This document shows, piece by piece, positions 9,242-18,738 of a stretch of 64,000 nt of DNA. This DNA is from MFD04716-140 sp963703125. GTDB taxonomy: Bacteria > Bacteroidota > Bacteroidia > Flavobacteriales > Flavobacteriaceae. How positions within the stretch are numbered: position 1 is the first letter of the stretch; each line of letters begins with the position of its first letter. The position numbers and the translations under genes were made by a program. The notes beneath the pieces are model-generated. The model was not told the DNA's origin and ran no database searches. It saw nothing but the letters and a program-made list of their open reading frames with translations. The stretch lies in the NCBI GenBank assembly GCA_963703125.1, contig OY969790.1, positions 1,550,001 to 1,614,000 on the forward strand, given 5' to 3'.

Positions 9242-12200
9242 TTATATTCTAATGGCCCCAATGCCATTGTCCCATAATTTTTTATTAAAACTTGGGATCG
9301 ACTGATTCATAAACTTGTCCGCGGTTTGCTTTAATCCCTTCCATTGTGCGTCAAGTTCCAATTTCCTGTCTCTAGATGATTGGTTTATACGCGGAATGCT
9401 ACTATTGGTGGCATCTATCAAAAACAGATATTCGGCTGTGAATTTATTCGGAAAGTTCTCCACATCATCATAAGCTTTCGATTTCCGTTGTACCATATCC
9501 TTGTCCCAAGTATCAAACTCTGTAAGTAACTTTTTACCTTCCGCTTTCAAACCTTCATCCTTAACCTGCTTCAAAACTTCCTTTAACTGTTGTTGCGCTT
9601 CATACAATGAATTTACGTCCGTATGCATTGTTGTCAATTTTTCTTCCAAATCGGTCATAAAAACATGGTATTCCTCATATTGACCGGCCTTAGTTTCATA
9701 CAGCGGGACAGGGGAAATGGTTCCTTTGTTGGTTATTGTTTTGCCGTCAACTTTTAAATCTATTTTATAAACCCCCGGCGGCACCATATGTCCTTTAAAA
9801 CCGGCTTCCATATAAACATCTGGCACCCCAAGAAGAATGGCTGTTTTCATATCCCACACAAAACGATTTAAACCTGTTTTGGTTGGTAATATTGGAGCGG
9901 GTGGTGGGCCACCGCCATTATGTTTTTTATAGTTTTTATCACTTTCGGAAGAGAAACTGCGCACGATTATGCCCTTACCATCTTTTATATCCATTGAGAT
10001 TAATGTGGAATCTTTCAATTTAGGCAGTTCATAATAAATGACCATGCCACTGGCTGGGTTGATTCCCTCATAACTATCGGTTCCTTTGAAATCTTCGGAA
10101 TTACTATTTAATGGGCTTCCCCAGGAAGCATTCAAAGCGGGCCTAGGGGTGTAAAGTTTAGCCCCTTGATTTGCCCAATTGTATTGTTGCAACAACGAAA
10201 GATCGTCCAAAATCCAAAAAGAGCGGCCTGAAGTCGCAACGATCAAATTGCCCTGATGTACTTTAAGGTCGGTTATCGGTGCCTTGGGCAAATTCAATTG
10301 AAAAGTAGACCATGATTTTCCACCATCCCATGAAATATATATTCCTTTCTCGGTACCTGCGTACAGCAAATTTTTCCTTACAGGATCCTCACGGACCACC
10401 CTAGTATAATCACCGTACGGAATTCCAGAGCTAATATTGCTCCAAGTTTTTCCATAATCGGTGGTTTTATACAATCCTGCGGTATAATCATTAAATTTGT
10501 ATCGGGTAGTGGCTATGTAAGCGGTAGCCGGGTCATGCGGTGATACTTCAATGGCATTAATTAGGCATTCTTGTAGGCCTTTTGGAGTAATATTTTGCCA
10601 GGATGTTCCTCCATCACGTGTTACGTGCACAAATCCGTCGTCACTACCTGTATAAAAAACACCTTTTTCGTGTGGTGACTCGATCATATAGGCAATAGTT
10701 CCATAATTTTCTGCCCCCACCGCTTCGTTGGTATAAGGTTCGCCTCCTTTGCCCTGCTTGTCGTCCATATTCCGGGTCAAATCGGGAGAAACTTCCTCCC
10801 AAGTGCTTCCCATATCCCTTGTTCTAAGAACCAATTGGGCACAATGATAATAAGTCCCTGGCTCATGAATAGATCCTATTATGGGGGCATTCCAATTGTA
10901 GAGATATTTCATGTCCCTGGCCTCCCGCCCCAAATATTGGATAGGTGCTGCCATTATTTGTGTGGAGGCCTTAGATTCGGTATCCAAAACTTCTATGGTA
11001 CCCAAATAGCTACCTCCCAGTACATATCTGGGATTGTTAGGGTCAAAGGCCAAAAAAGCACTTTCGCCACCTGCGGAATCGCTCCAATCGCGTTCTGTGA
11101 TTCCACCACTACCCAATGATAGACTCGCAATTTTAACAGAAGTATTGTCCTGCTGCCCAGCATAAATGTTATATGGAAACAGATTATCCGTACTTATTCT
11201 ATAAAATTGGGCCGTTGGCATGATATTTTGGGTAGACCAGTTTTTGCCGAAGTCAAAACTAATGGATGCGCCGCCGTCATCTGCAAGGACCATATTATTG
11301 GAATCATAAGGATTTATCCATAGATCGTGGTAATCACCATGTGCAACAGAAAGGTCTTCCCACGTTTTACCCCCGTCAATAGATCGTAGGAAAGGCGCAC
11401 TCATGACATAAACGACATTCTCGTTGCTTGGGTCCAAAAAAACCTCGATATAATACCAAGCTCTTTGCACCAAGCGATTGTCCCCACTGACCATGGACCA
11501 TGATTTACCACCATTTTCCGATACAAAAAGTCCGCCTTTGTCGGCATTACTATCACTTTCTATCAATGCAAAAACTTTGTCCGAATTTACCGGACTCACG
11601 GCAATGGCCATTTTGCCTTTTTCTTTGGGCAACCCTTCGGTTAACTCTGTCCACGTTTCACCGGCATCGGTGGACTTGTAAAGGCCACTTCCCTCACCCC
11701 CGCTAATAACGACATTCGGTTTACGCCCGTGATGCCACATGGCGGCATACAAAATATCCGGGGCATTCACATCCATTGATAATTCTGCGGCACCCGTGGA
11801 TTCGTTTATGAAAAGTGTTTTCTTCCAAGTCAATCCCCCGTCATTGGATTTATAAATACCACGGTCCTGAGTCGGCCCATAAATGGCCCCTTGTGCGGCC
11901 ACATAAACGATATCCGGATTTTTGGGGTGTATGACGATACGGGAAATATGTTGCGTCTTTTCCAGGCCCATTTTTTTCCAGGTCTTTCCAGAGTCGGTAG
12001 ACTTATAAACGCCGTCCCCATAGGAGGTCATTACTCCCCTAGGGGCATGTTCCCCCATACCACAGTAAACAACATTTGTATCCGATGCTGAAACAGCTAC
12101 GGCACCGACGGAACCCATTTCAAAGTAGCCATCCGAAATATTTTCCCATTTTTGACCCGCATCCGAGGTTTTCCAAAGCCCACCACCAGTCGTACCCATA

Positions 12201-12367
12201 TAATAGGTCAGCGGGTCTCCTATCACACCGGTAGCAGTAACAGAACGTCCCCCGCGAAAAGGCCCTATGCTCCTATATTTTAAAGGTTTGAAATATTCTT
12301 CGGCAGTTTGAGCGAAGGTGGTGCCTACAAAAAGCAACATCAGGACTAGTAAGTGTGGTTTTTTCAT
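9242..12367 (-). CDS. Sortilin/VPS10-like BNR-repeat protein, paralogue 1
   Basis: A 1041-residue exported protein: signal peptide (MKKPHLLVLMLLFVGTTFAQ), then a long series of BNR/Asp-box blades with SxDxGxTW motifs (KTSDAGQKWENISDG, KSTDSGKTWKK, KSNDGGLTWKK, VSENGGKSW and others), then a helical C-terminal region from about residue 900. Databases often label such proteins glycosyl hydrolase, but the fold is a sortilin-like ten-bladed propeller and no catalytic residues can be assigned. A paralogue of the same architecture lies directly upstream on the same strand. Confidence 0.85.
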   Translation of the reverse strand: MKKPHLLVLMLLFVGTTFAQTAEEYFKPLKYRSIGPFRGGRSVTATGVIGDPLTYYMGTTGGGLWKTSDAGQKWENISDGYFEMGSVGAVAVSASDTNVVYCGMGEHAPRGVMTSYGDGVYKSTDSGKTWKKMGLEKTQHISRIVIHPKNPDIVYVAAQGAIYGPTQDRGIYKSNDGGLTWKKTLFINESTGAAELSMDVNAPDILYAAMWHHGRKPNVVISGGEGSGLYKSTDAGETWTELTEGLPKEKGKMAIAVSPVNSDKVFALIESDSNADKGGLFVSENGGKSWSMVSGDNRLVQRAWYYIEVFLDPSNENVVYVMSAPFLRSIDGGKTWEDLSVAHGDYHDLWINPYDSNNMVLADDGGASISFDFGKNWSTQNIMPTAQFYRISTDNLFPYNIYAGQQDNTSVKIASLSLGSGGITERDWSDSAGGESAFLAFDPNNPRYVLGGSYLGTIEVLDTESKASTQIMAAPIQYLGREARDMKYLYNWNAPIIGSIHEPGTYYHCAQLVLRTRDMGSTWEEVSPDLTRNMDDKQGKGGEPYTNEAVGAENYGTIAYMIESPHEKGVFYTGSDDGFVHVTRDGGTSWQNITPKGLQECLINAIEVSPHDPATAYIATTRYKFNDYTAGLYKTTDYGKTWSNISSGIPYGDYTRVVREDPVRKNLLYAGTEKGIYISWDGGKSWSTFQLNLPKAPITDLKVHQGNLIVATSGRSFWILDDLSLLQQYNWANQGAKLYTPRPALNASWGSPLNSNSEDFKGTDSYEGINPASGMVIYYELPKLKDSTLISMDIKDGKGIIVRSFSSESDKNYKKHNGGGPPPAPILPTKTGLNRFVWDMKTAILLGVPDVYMEAGFKGHMVPPGVYKIDLKVDGKTITNKGTISPVPLYETKAGQYEEYHVFMTDLEEKLTTMHTDVNSLYEAQQQLKEVLKQVKDEGLKAEGKKLLTEFDTWDKDMVQRKSKAYDDVENFPNKFTAEYLFLIDATNSSIPRINQSSRDRKLELDAQWKGLKQTADKFMNQSIPSFNKKLWDNGIGAIRI

Positions 12368-12424
12368 TTTATGATTGGCATGTTTTTTCTAGTGTTGTAT
12401 CGTTCTCAAAATCTGTAAGGTCAA

Positions 12425-12478
12425 ACGGAGCCAAGCCCGATGTCGCAAAGCTTCTCGACTCCGCTCAAAGTGACAGTA
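12425..12478. repeat. Fragment of a dispersed intergenic repeat
   Basis: The plus strand contains CTTCTCGACTCCGCTCAAAG followed by TGACAG. This closely resembles an intergenic repeat seen in many Flavobacteriia genomes. Only one copy was found here. It separates the two sortilin-like genes. Confidence 0.5.
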
Positions 12479-12485
12479 TCTATAA

Positions 12486-15400
12486 TTACTCCTCCACAAA
12501 CAAGTAATTTAATTTCAATGAATTAAACTCGTTATTGAAGTCTTGCATTTCCTTTGAAATAAGGGCATCAAAAGTTGCAAGTTGTTCGTTTATTTGGGCC
12601 GACAGTTCATTTTTTACCGCAATATCCTGATCTGTTGGCGGGAAATCATCCAAAGCAACCAAACTATTCAAATGTCCTAATTTATTAGTGAGTCGGATTG
12701 GGAAATTCAATGGATCTTGACCGCTGCGATTCTGTGTCTGATACAGTGCCTTCTCTACTTCACCGAATTTTTCCTTCATCTGCTTTGCATTTTCAATCAA
12801 ATCTCTTGTCTGTTCATTGTCCTTGTATTGCTTTGTAAAGGCATCCAATTGCGCATTGATCTTCCTGATTTTTTTGATAGATTGATGAGCCTTGTCGACC
12901 GTTGCGTTCACATCGCTCACAAAATCATACTGTTTTTGCATATCCGCTACAGATGCCTCTGCCCTTGGGTCAGGCAGAATTGCAAATTCTTGGGTCTGGA
13001 TGTTCCCGTTTACATTCAATGCCACTTTATAAGTACCTGGAACCGCTTTCGCTCCGTCCAAATTGGCCCACCATAGGATCATTCCATCCAATTTTTCGGC
13101 ACCTTTCCCTTTTGTATCCCAAACAAATGTATTTCCGCCCTTTTTGACCTCCAATTTTTTATCTTTCTTTTTGGAAGAATTGCTAAACGAATCAAGCGTA
13201 TCGCCCTTCATGTTGAAATACGTAAGGCGAACGCTGTCTTTTTCAACTAAGTTTTTAAGATTAAAATGGGTAATTACTCCATTCGGGATATTTTGACCTT
13301 CTGTCTTTGAGCGTTCTTTAAGAGCTCCTCCTTTTGTGCGGTACGAATCTTTTGGCTTGAATAAAATAGTAGCTGCATTTTTATCAATTTCATCCAATTG
13401 GTGAAGCACTGTAAGATCATCGATCATCCATAAGCTACGACCTTGTGTGGCAACAATTAAACTGTTGTCCTTGATTGTCAGATCTGTAATAGGTACGATT
13501 GGCAAGTTCAACTGAAACGAACCCCAATTCAGTCCGTCGTCAAAAGAAATATACACTCCGGTCTCCGTGCCCGCATACAATATACCTTTGCGCTTAGGGT
13601 CTTCGCGAATAACGCGTGTGAAATGTTCATTTTTTATACCGTTGGTTATTTTTGCCCAGGTTTTACCATAATCCGTCGTTTTGTAAAGATAAGGTTCAAA
13701 ATCACCGAGCTTGTACCGAGTGGCTGCTACATAACACGTACCTTCATTAAAAGCCGATGGTTCAATGCTATTGATCATATTCCATTCAGGTGTGTTTTTG
13801 GGCGTTACGTTTTCCCAATTTTGACCTCCATCCTTCGATACGTGAATTAATCCATCATCACTTCCTACCCATAAAAGTCCCTCCTTTAATGGACTCTCGT
13901 TCGCGGCAAAAATGGTGCAATAGTATTCTACACTTGTATTGTCCTGCGTAATGGGTCCTCCGCTTGATACCAACTTCGTTAGGTCGTTACGGGTCAGATC
14001 ATCGCTCAATAATTTCCAGCTTTGACCTTCATTTGTTGAAAGGTGTACATGATTGGAAAAAACATATAATTTTTTGGGATCATGTTTACTGAAAATAATG
14101 GGGAAGTTCCATTGGAACCGGTATTTCATTCCTTCGGCACCGTATCCCATTGGATTATCGGGCCATACATTAATTCCTCTTACGGTCCCGGTTTTGTGGT
14201 TTACCCGAGTTAAGAATCCGCCATAACTGCCTCCGTAAACAATATCATCATTTTTTGGGTCCACGGCTATCCATGCCGATTCACCGCCGGCCGTTTCCTC
14301 CCAATCGCCCTCACCAATTCCGTACCCATCACTTCTGTGCTTTATTCGAAGCGTGGAATTATCTTGTTGCGCGACATATATCCGATAGGGGGTTGAATTA
14401 TCTGTGGTAACCCTATAAAATTGCGAAGTAGGTTGATTGTGATATGTACTCCAAGTTTCACCGCCATCGTAGGTAATTTGTGCACCCCCGTCATCCCCAA
14501 TTATCATTCGTTTTGAATTTTCCGGAGCGATCCATAAGTCATGATGATCTCCGTGCGGAGCCTCAAAATCGCTAAAAGTCTTTCCTCCGTCGGTAGATTT
14601 ATGATAATCCACATTCACCACATAAACTATATCTTGATCTTCGGTATCTGCATAAATGCGTGTATAGTACCAAGCGCGTTGACGAAGCTTGCGGTCTTCA
14701 TTTATCCTGGACCATTTTTTACCGCCATCTTCGCTGCGGTATAGTCCGCCTTTTTCCTTATTCTCAACAATTGCCCACACACGATCGGAGTTTTTAGGTG
14801 ATACCGTTACCCCAATGATCCCTAAGGTATCTTTTGGAAACCCTTCGTTCTTAGAAATTTCCTTCCAAGTTTCGCCACTATCGGTACTTTTCCATAATGC
14901 AGACCCATCACCACCACTGCTAAGGCTATATGGTGTTCTTTTGGCCCGCCATGTAGAGGCGTATAAAACCCTAGGATTGTTAGGGTCAAAAACAAGGTCT
15001 ACGGCACCGGCTTGGTCATTTACAAATAAGGTCTGCTTCCAGGTTTTTCCGCCATCCAAACTTTTGTAAACCCCGCGTTCCTTTGTTGGTTTGTAGATAT
15101 TTCCCAAAACTGCGGCGTAAACTATGTTATAGTCTTTTGGGTGTATTCGAATTCGGGGCACATGCCGACTATTCTCAAGGCCCGCTGAAACCCAGGTCTT
15201 TCCTGCATCTTCAGTTTTCCAGATACCATAACCAGAGGAAACATTCCCGCGAAGCGTTTTTTCACCTCCACCAACATATATGACATTTGGGTCGCTTTGG
15301 GCAACCTCAACGGCACCGATACTACCTCCAAAAAAACCATCGGAAATATTCTCCCATGTACGTCCGCCGTCTAAGGTCTTCCAAACACCGCCGCCAGTAG

Positions 15401-15623
15401 CCCCAAAATAAAAAAGGTTCGGCTCCCCTGGAACACCGGTTACCGCAGCTGATCTACCTCCGCGAAAAGAACCAACCAAACGATAGTTCAAACTTGAATA
15501 GAGTTCTTGGGGATATTGAGGAGTTACCGATGTTGATTTCTGCTTTTTTTGTGCTGAAATTTGAGTTGGCAAAAGGAGAACGGCCAGCATGCAAATACTT
15601 GCCCAAGTGTAGAATATCTTCAT
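12486..15623 (-). CDS. Sortilin/VPS10-like BNR-repeat protein, paralogue 2
   Basis: A 1045-residue exported protein with the same design as its downstream neighbour: signal peptide ending LLPTQISAQ, an opening GSFRGGRSAAVTGVPGEPN block matching GPFRGGRSVTATGVIGDPL in the neighbour, many Asp-box blades (KTLDGGRTWENISDG, KSTDSGETWKE, RSEDGGKKWSR), then a coiled-coil-prone C-terminus. The two are best explained by tandem duplication. Function is unknown; sortilin-like propellers bind peptides in eukaryotes, but that role is not established here. Start is an ATG at 15621-15623. Confidence 0.85.
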   Translation of the reverse strand: MKIFYTWASICMLAVLLLPTQISAQKKQKSTSVTPQYPQELYSSLNYRLVGSFRGGRSAAVTGVPGEPNLFYFGATGGGVWKTLDGGRTWENISDGFFGGSIGAVEVAQSDPNVIYVGGGEKTLRGNVSSGYGIWKTEDAGKTWVSAGLENSRHVPRIRIHPKDYNIVYAAVLGNIYKPTKERGVYKSLDGGKTWKQTLFVNDQAGAVDLVFDPNNPRVLYASTWRAKRTPYSLSSGGDGSALWKSTDSGETWKEISKNEGFPKDTLGIIGVTVSPKNSDRVWAIVENKEKGGLYRSEDGGKKWSRINEDRKLRQRAWYYTRIYADTEDQDIVYVVNVDYHKSTDGGKTFSDFEAPHGDHHDLWIAPENSKRMIIGDDGGAQITYDGGETWSTYHNQPTSQFYRVTTDNSTPYRIYVAQQDNSTLRIKHRSDGYGIGEGDWEETAGGESAWIAVDPKNDDIVYGGSYGGFLTRVNHKTGTVRGINVWPDNPMGYGAEGMKYRFQWNFPIIFSKHDPKKLYVFSNHVHLSTNEGQSWKLLSDDLTRNDLTKLVSSGGPITQDNTSVEYYCTIFAANESPLKEGLLWVGSDDGLIHVSKDGGQNWENVTPKNTPEWNMINSIEPSAFNEGTCYVAATRYKLGDFEPYLYKTTDYGKTWAKITNGIKNEHFTRVIREDPKRKGILYAGTETGVYISFDDGLNWGSFQLNLPIVPITDLTIKDNSLIVATQGRSLWMIDDLTVLHQLDEIDKNAATILFKPKDSYRTKGGALKERSKTEGQNIPNGVITHFNLKNLVEKDSVRLTYFNMKGDTLDSFSNSSKKKDKKLEVKKGGNTFVWDTKGKGAEKLDGMILWWANLDGAKAVPGTYKVALNVNGNIQTQEFAILPDPRAEASVADMQKQYDFVSDVNATVDKAHQSIKKIRKINAQLDAFTKQYKDNEQTRDLIENAKQMKEKFGEVEKALYQTQNRSGQDPLNFPIRLTNKLGHLNSLVALDDFPPTDQDIAVKNELSAQINEQLATFDALISKEMQDFNNEFNSLKLNYLFVEE

Positions 15624-15695
15624 TGTATATAGTTTGAATTAGCTCTCTAAAGTAAAAAGAATATTATTGATAGAAAGTTCAAACAAGAAGAAATA

Positions 15696-16331
15696 TTAGG
15701 GCACAAATATTTTGTGCCTTATGGCATATAAAACAAGCCCGATCCTGTTCTTTATTTGTAATTTCTCGTGCAGGACATCGCGATAGCCTTCAATTGTCTT
15801 GGGACTTAGAAACATGGCGTCGGCAATTTCCCTATAAGTCATTTCCGTGCATGCCAGACGCAAAAATTCTATCTCACGGTCCTTGAGATTGGGCATACTT
15901 TCTCTCTTATCCAAAGTACCAACCAAAATCTGGGTAACCGTGTTGGTGTGATAATACCCTTTTTCAGCAATCTGCATCAACGCCTCTTCTAGAATCTCCC
16001 GTTTGGTATCCTTCATTAAATAGCCACGGGCACCGGCCCTTAGCATTCTTAAGATGGTGTCTTCATCCTCTTCTATGGAGAGTGCCAATACCCTAACATT
16101 GGGAAAATTGATCTTTAATCTTTCGGTAGTCTCAATTCCGTTTAGTATGGGCATGTTGATATCCATTAGTACAACATGCGGGATATTTCTTGAGTCTTGG
16201 AATTTTTCCAGAAGCTCTTTGCCGTTTTTGCAAACGTAGAGCGATTTGAATTTGGGAAAACTATCTACCAAGCCACTGATAGCCTGGGAAAGTAAAACAT
16301 GATCATCCACAATTACTACTGAATAAGTCAT
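15696..16331 (-). CDS. LuxR/NarL-family response regulator
   Basis: A 211-residue regulator: receiver domain with the acidic pair Asp9-Asp10, phospho-acceptor Asp57 in VVLMDINMPILNG, and a C-terminal LuxR HTH (LKDREIEFLRLACTEMTYREIADAMFLSPKTIEGYR). It overlaps the upstream kinase gene by 4 bp (ATGA) and is certainly its partner. The signal and target genes are not visible. Confidence 0.92.
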   Translation of the reverse strand: MTYSVVIVDDHVLLSQAISGLVDSFPKFKSLYVCKNGKELLEKFQDSRNIPHVVLMDINMPILNGIETTERLKINFPNVRVLALSIEEDEDTILRMLRAGARGYLMKDTKREILEEALMQIAEKGYYHTNTVTQILVGTLDKRESMPNLKDREIEFLRLACTEMTYREIADAMFLSPKTIEGYRDVLHEKLQIKNRIGLVLYAIRHKIFVP

Positions 16332-17098
16332 GATTTTATATTTTGAAAATTATATTCCAAACGGAGCATGGTGCCGCGATTTCGTTCAGATTCGATACTT
16401 AGGTCGGCGTTGATCAACCGGGCCCTATTCTTCATATTCCGAATGCCGATGCCTGCAAAATTGAGTGTTTTCTCAAAACCTACTCCGTCATCATCTGCCG
16501 TAATGGTCAATTTTTCATCATCGTAGTCAATACCTACGCAAAGTGTGGAGGCTTTGGAGTGCTTGATGGTATTTGAGAAAAATTCCTGCAATATTCTGAA
16601 GATAATGATTTCGTCCTTAGGATCCAAAATTCGAGGTGTACCATCAATTGTCAAAGAAGCTTCCAAAAACTGCAGCCTATTGAAACGTTCTATTTCCAAC
16701 TGCACCGCCTCTTCCAAGGACAGGTTTTTGATGGACTCTGGGTTGATCAATTTGGAAAGCACGCGCAACTCCCGAATGGCTTTTCCTATGGTTTCTGAGG
16801 CTTCCTCAAGATTATCGGAGCGTTCGGCAACCATTTGCACCTGTATTTTTGCCAAGGTCATCAGCTGCCCAATATTATCATGTAACTCCCAGCTAATGTT
16901 ACGCAAGGTCTCCTCTCGAATCTCAATTTGCGTTTCGGAAAGTTCCTTTTCATAGGATTCCTTTGCCCTTGCCTGCTCTAACAACAACTTGTTCTTCCTT
17001 TTTAAAAATAAAATAAATAAGGCTATCATCGTAAGGCCCATGCATAAGGAAACCAACGAGAAAATAATTAAGAACGATTGTACTTCTCCTTGGTCCAT
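16328..17098 (-). CDS. NarX/DesK-type sensor histidine kinase (HisKA_3)
   Basis: A 256-residue kinase with one N-terminal transmembrane helix (about residues 8-32), a short coiled coil, a HisKA_3 dimerisation helix with His73 in SWELHDNIGQLM, and a compact ATPase domain (FSNTIKHSKAS, ADDDGVGFE, GIGIRNMKNRA). It has no sizeable extracytoplasmic sensor domain, so sensing is probably delegated to the membrane protein gene upstream, which it overlaps by 31 bp. Confidence 0.9.
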   Translation of the reverse strand: MDQGEVQSFLIIFSLVSLCMGLTMIALFILFLKRKNKLLLEQARAKESYEKELSETQIEIREETLRNISWELHDNIGQLMTLAKIQVQMVAERSDNLEEASETIGKAIRELRVLSKLINPESIKNLSLEEAVQLEIERFNRLQFLEASLTIDGTPRILDPKDEIIIFRILQEFFSNTIKHSKASTLCVGIDYDDEKLTITADDDGVGFEKTLNFAGIGIRNMKNRARLINADLSIESERNRGTMLRLEYNFQNIKS

Positions 17099-17706
17099 AT
17101 AAATCCGACTATATAACAGCCGTATAGTATTGCATTTAAACTAATTATAGTAATGATATAATATATATAGCTCACAAAGTCAAAATAGTTAGATAAAAGC
17201 ATAAACGGAATCATTGCCATATTGAATAAAAGTAATCCTGTGGATATCCAAAAACTCAATTTTTGCTTTAGCACCAGCACTTCATCACTATACAAGAGTT
17301 GCCTAAAGTGAAATATGGCACAAACAAGTGTAAATATCGCGCCTGCAACAAAGGTATATTTATGATAACCCGCCCAGCTTTGAGTAAGCATACTCCACAA
17401 AGCAACCATTGTAAATATAAAAGTGAATGCTATAATGGCTGTCTTTGCACCTTTACCGTTTAATATTGAATAATACCAATATAAATAAAAAAAGAAGCTA
17501 GATACCATATATAAATTATACATCGGAAATGTATTAATTTCAAAAATGCGACCCAGAATCGACCCAGAAATTTCTACTAACAATGTTAACCATAAGAAGT
17601 ATAAAAAATATGCTTCTTTAGTTTTGTTGAATTTTTTCCAGTGTATACTGGCCATCATTGCCGCGCCAAATTCAAAAAATAAAATTATAATGGACAGATA
17701 CTTCAT
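17068..17706 (-). CDS. Multi-pass membrane protein, probable sensor partner of the adjacent kinase
   Basis: About 212 residues with six or seven hydrophobic helices (MKYLSIIILFFEFGAAM at the N-terminus). The frame extends to a TTG at 17721, but the ATG at 17704-17706 starts directly on the first helix and is preferred. The product is of unknown function. Its 3' end overlaps the histidine kinase gene by 31 bp and its 5' end lies 15 bp after the lipoprotein stop. This tight packing suggests a membrane-embedded sensing unit, which is an inference from context. Confidence 0.75.
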   Translation of the reverse strand: MKYLSIIILFFEFGAAMMASIHWKKFNKTKEAYFLYFLWLTLLVEISGSILGRIFEINTFPMYNLYMVSSFFFYLYWYYSILNGKGAKTAIIAFTFIFTMVALWSMLTQSWAGYHKYTFVAGAIFTLVCAIFHFRQLLYSDEVLVLKQKLSFWISTGLLLFNMAMIPFMLLSNYFDFVSYIYYIITIISLNAILYGCYIVGFIWTKEKYNRS

Positions 17707-17721
17707 CTTGTTTTCCGCCAA

Positions 17722-18213
17722 TTATTGAATATTTTTCGGCGGATGACCTCCTTCTCCGAAATTTAGCGCACTAATACCAGAGGCGGTCGTATTATTTGGA
17801 GCCATCGGAAAAAACCCTTGTCTTTCGGGAGTATCGGTTTGTGTGGTGGGAACCAAAATGACTGTGGAGTACCCAGGATCTGCCCCCTCTTCTTTCATGT
17901 TTTTTGGATAGGCTGCAAAATAAACACGGATGCCCATATTCTTATAGCCTTTTGCGGTGCCTTCGGCCTTCACGTAGGCGATATAATCTTCCATGGTTTC
18001 TATGGAAAACCAAATATCGCGGGTGTCCTCATAGCCTAGATGTTGATTGATGGCATCCGCCCTAGTTTGTACAAATTCTTGCTGCAATACTTCAGCCTGC
18101 TTTATGGAGATGGCCTGCTCGGGTGCCTCCATTTTTCCGTTACATGCATAAATACCAAAGGCTACTATGGCAAGGCATCCAACCTTTAGGGAACTTTTAA
18201 GTGTTGTTTTCAT
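17722..18213 (-). CDS. Small putative lipoprotein, first gene of the sensor operon
   Basis: A 163-residue exported protein whose N-terminus (MKTTLKSSLKVGCLAIVAFG then IYAC) looks like a lipoprotein signal with Cys24 as the lipidated residue. The mature part has no recognised domain; DIWFSIETMEDYIAYVKAEG and IRVYFAAYP are its most distinctive segments. It is followed closely by the membrane protein, kinase and regulator genes and may be part of the signal input. Confidence 0.72.
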   Translation of the reverse strand: MKTTLKSSLKVGCLAIVAFGIYACNGKMEAPEQAISIKQAEVLQQEFVQTRADAINQHLGYEDTRDIWFSIETMEDYIAYVKAEGTAKGYKNMGIRVYFAAYPKNMKEEGADPGYSTVILVPTTQTDTPERQGFFPMAPNNTTASGISALNFGEGGHPPKNIQ

Positions 18214-18407
18214 AATGTTGAGTTATTAGGGTTATTGTTTATAGTTTGTGTTGCGGTAATGTACAAATTGTTCAAGGTGTAAATTGGGTTTGTTGAAAAT
18301 TAGAAATCTGTAAAACCCAGAACACAACCTTCACGTGGTATCTTCCCGGAATTTTGTCGTTAATTAAAATGGTAATAAAACACTTACAAGGAATCCGAGA
18401 TTTTAGT

Positions 18408-18518
18408 TTAAATTCTTACGGATCCAAGAAAGATTAATAGTAGCCCAATAATGGCCATGCCCACAATCAAACAATAATTGATCATACAAAGTGCTTTTTC
18501 GCTTACAGATGCTTCCAT
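18408..18518 (-). CDS. Putative 36-residue single-helix membrane protein
   Basis: An ATG at 18516-18518 opens a 36-codon frame ending in TAA at 18408-18410. The product starts MEASVSEKALCMINYC and then has an uninterrupted helix LIVGMAIIGLLLIFLGSV before a short basic end. The charged N-terminus, clean hydrophobic stretch and isolation in an otherwise empty gap support a real small membrane protein. No family is recognised. It could be chance, since the frame is short. Confidence 0.45.
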   Translation of the reverse strand: MEASVSEKALCMINYCLIVGMAIIGLLLIFLGSVRI

Positions 18519-18611
18519 TTTCTTGGTCTTTAAAGTTTAGGGAGCCAATTTACTATATAAAACAAATCGCAACAAGTGCCGCATTTTCAAAATCAATCAA
18601 AAACTACAATT

Positions 18612-18634
18612 AATATATTGATTATCAATATATT
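18612..18634. promoter_or_regulatory. Perfect AT-rich palindrome in the gap before the 36-codon gene
   Basis: Two 11-bp arms, AATATATTGAT and ATCAATATATT, flank a single T. It lies about 95 bp upstream of the 36-residue ORF (read leftward) and about 105 bp past the MATE gene stop. It lacks a T tract and G/C stem, so an operator is likelier than a terminator. Confidence 0.35.
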
Positions 18635-18738
18635 ATGTTTTTTGGACTACAAAACAATGGGAGTTGTACCTATACAAAAAGGGGTAAATGCCCCTATGTC
18701 ATTCAGTTGACCAACTAGAAACGAAGAGCGTTATATGT

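Noticed and set aside
12717..13076. Plus-strand frame opposite the sortilin-like paralogue 2
   Set aside because: Cysteine- and leucine-rich antisense shadow of a well-supported gene.
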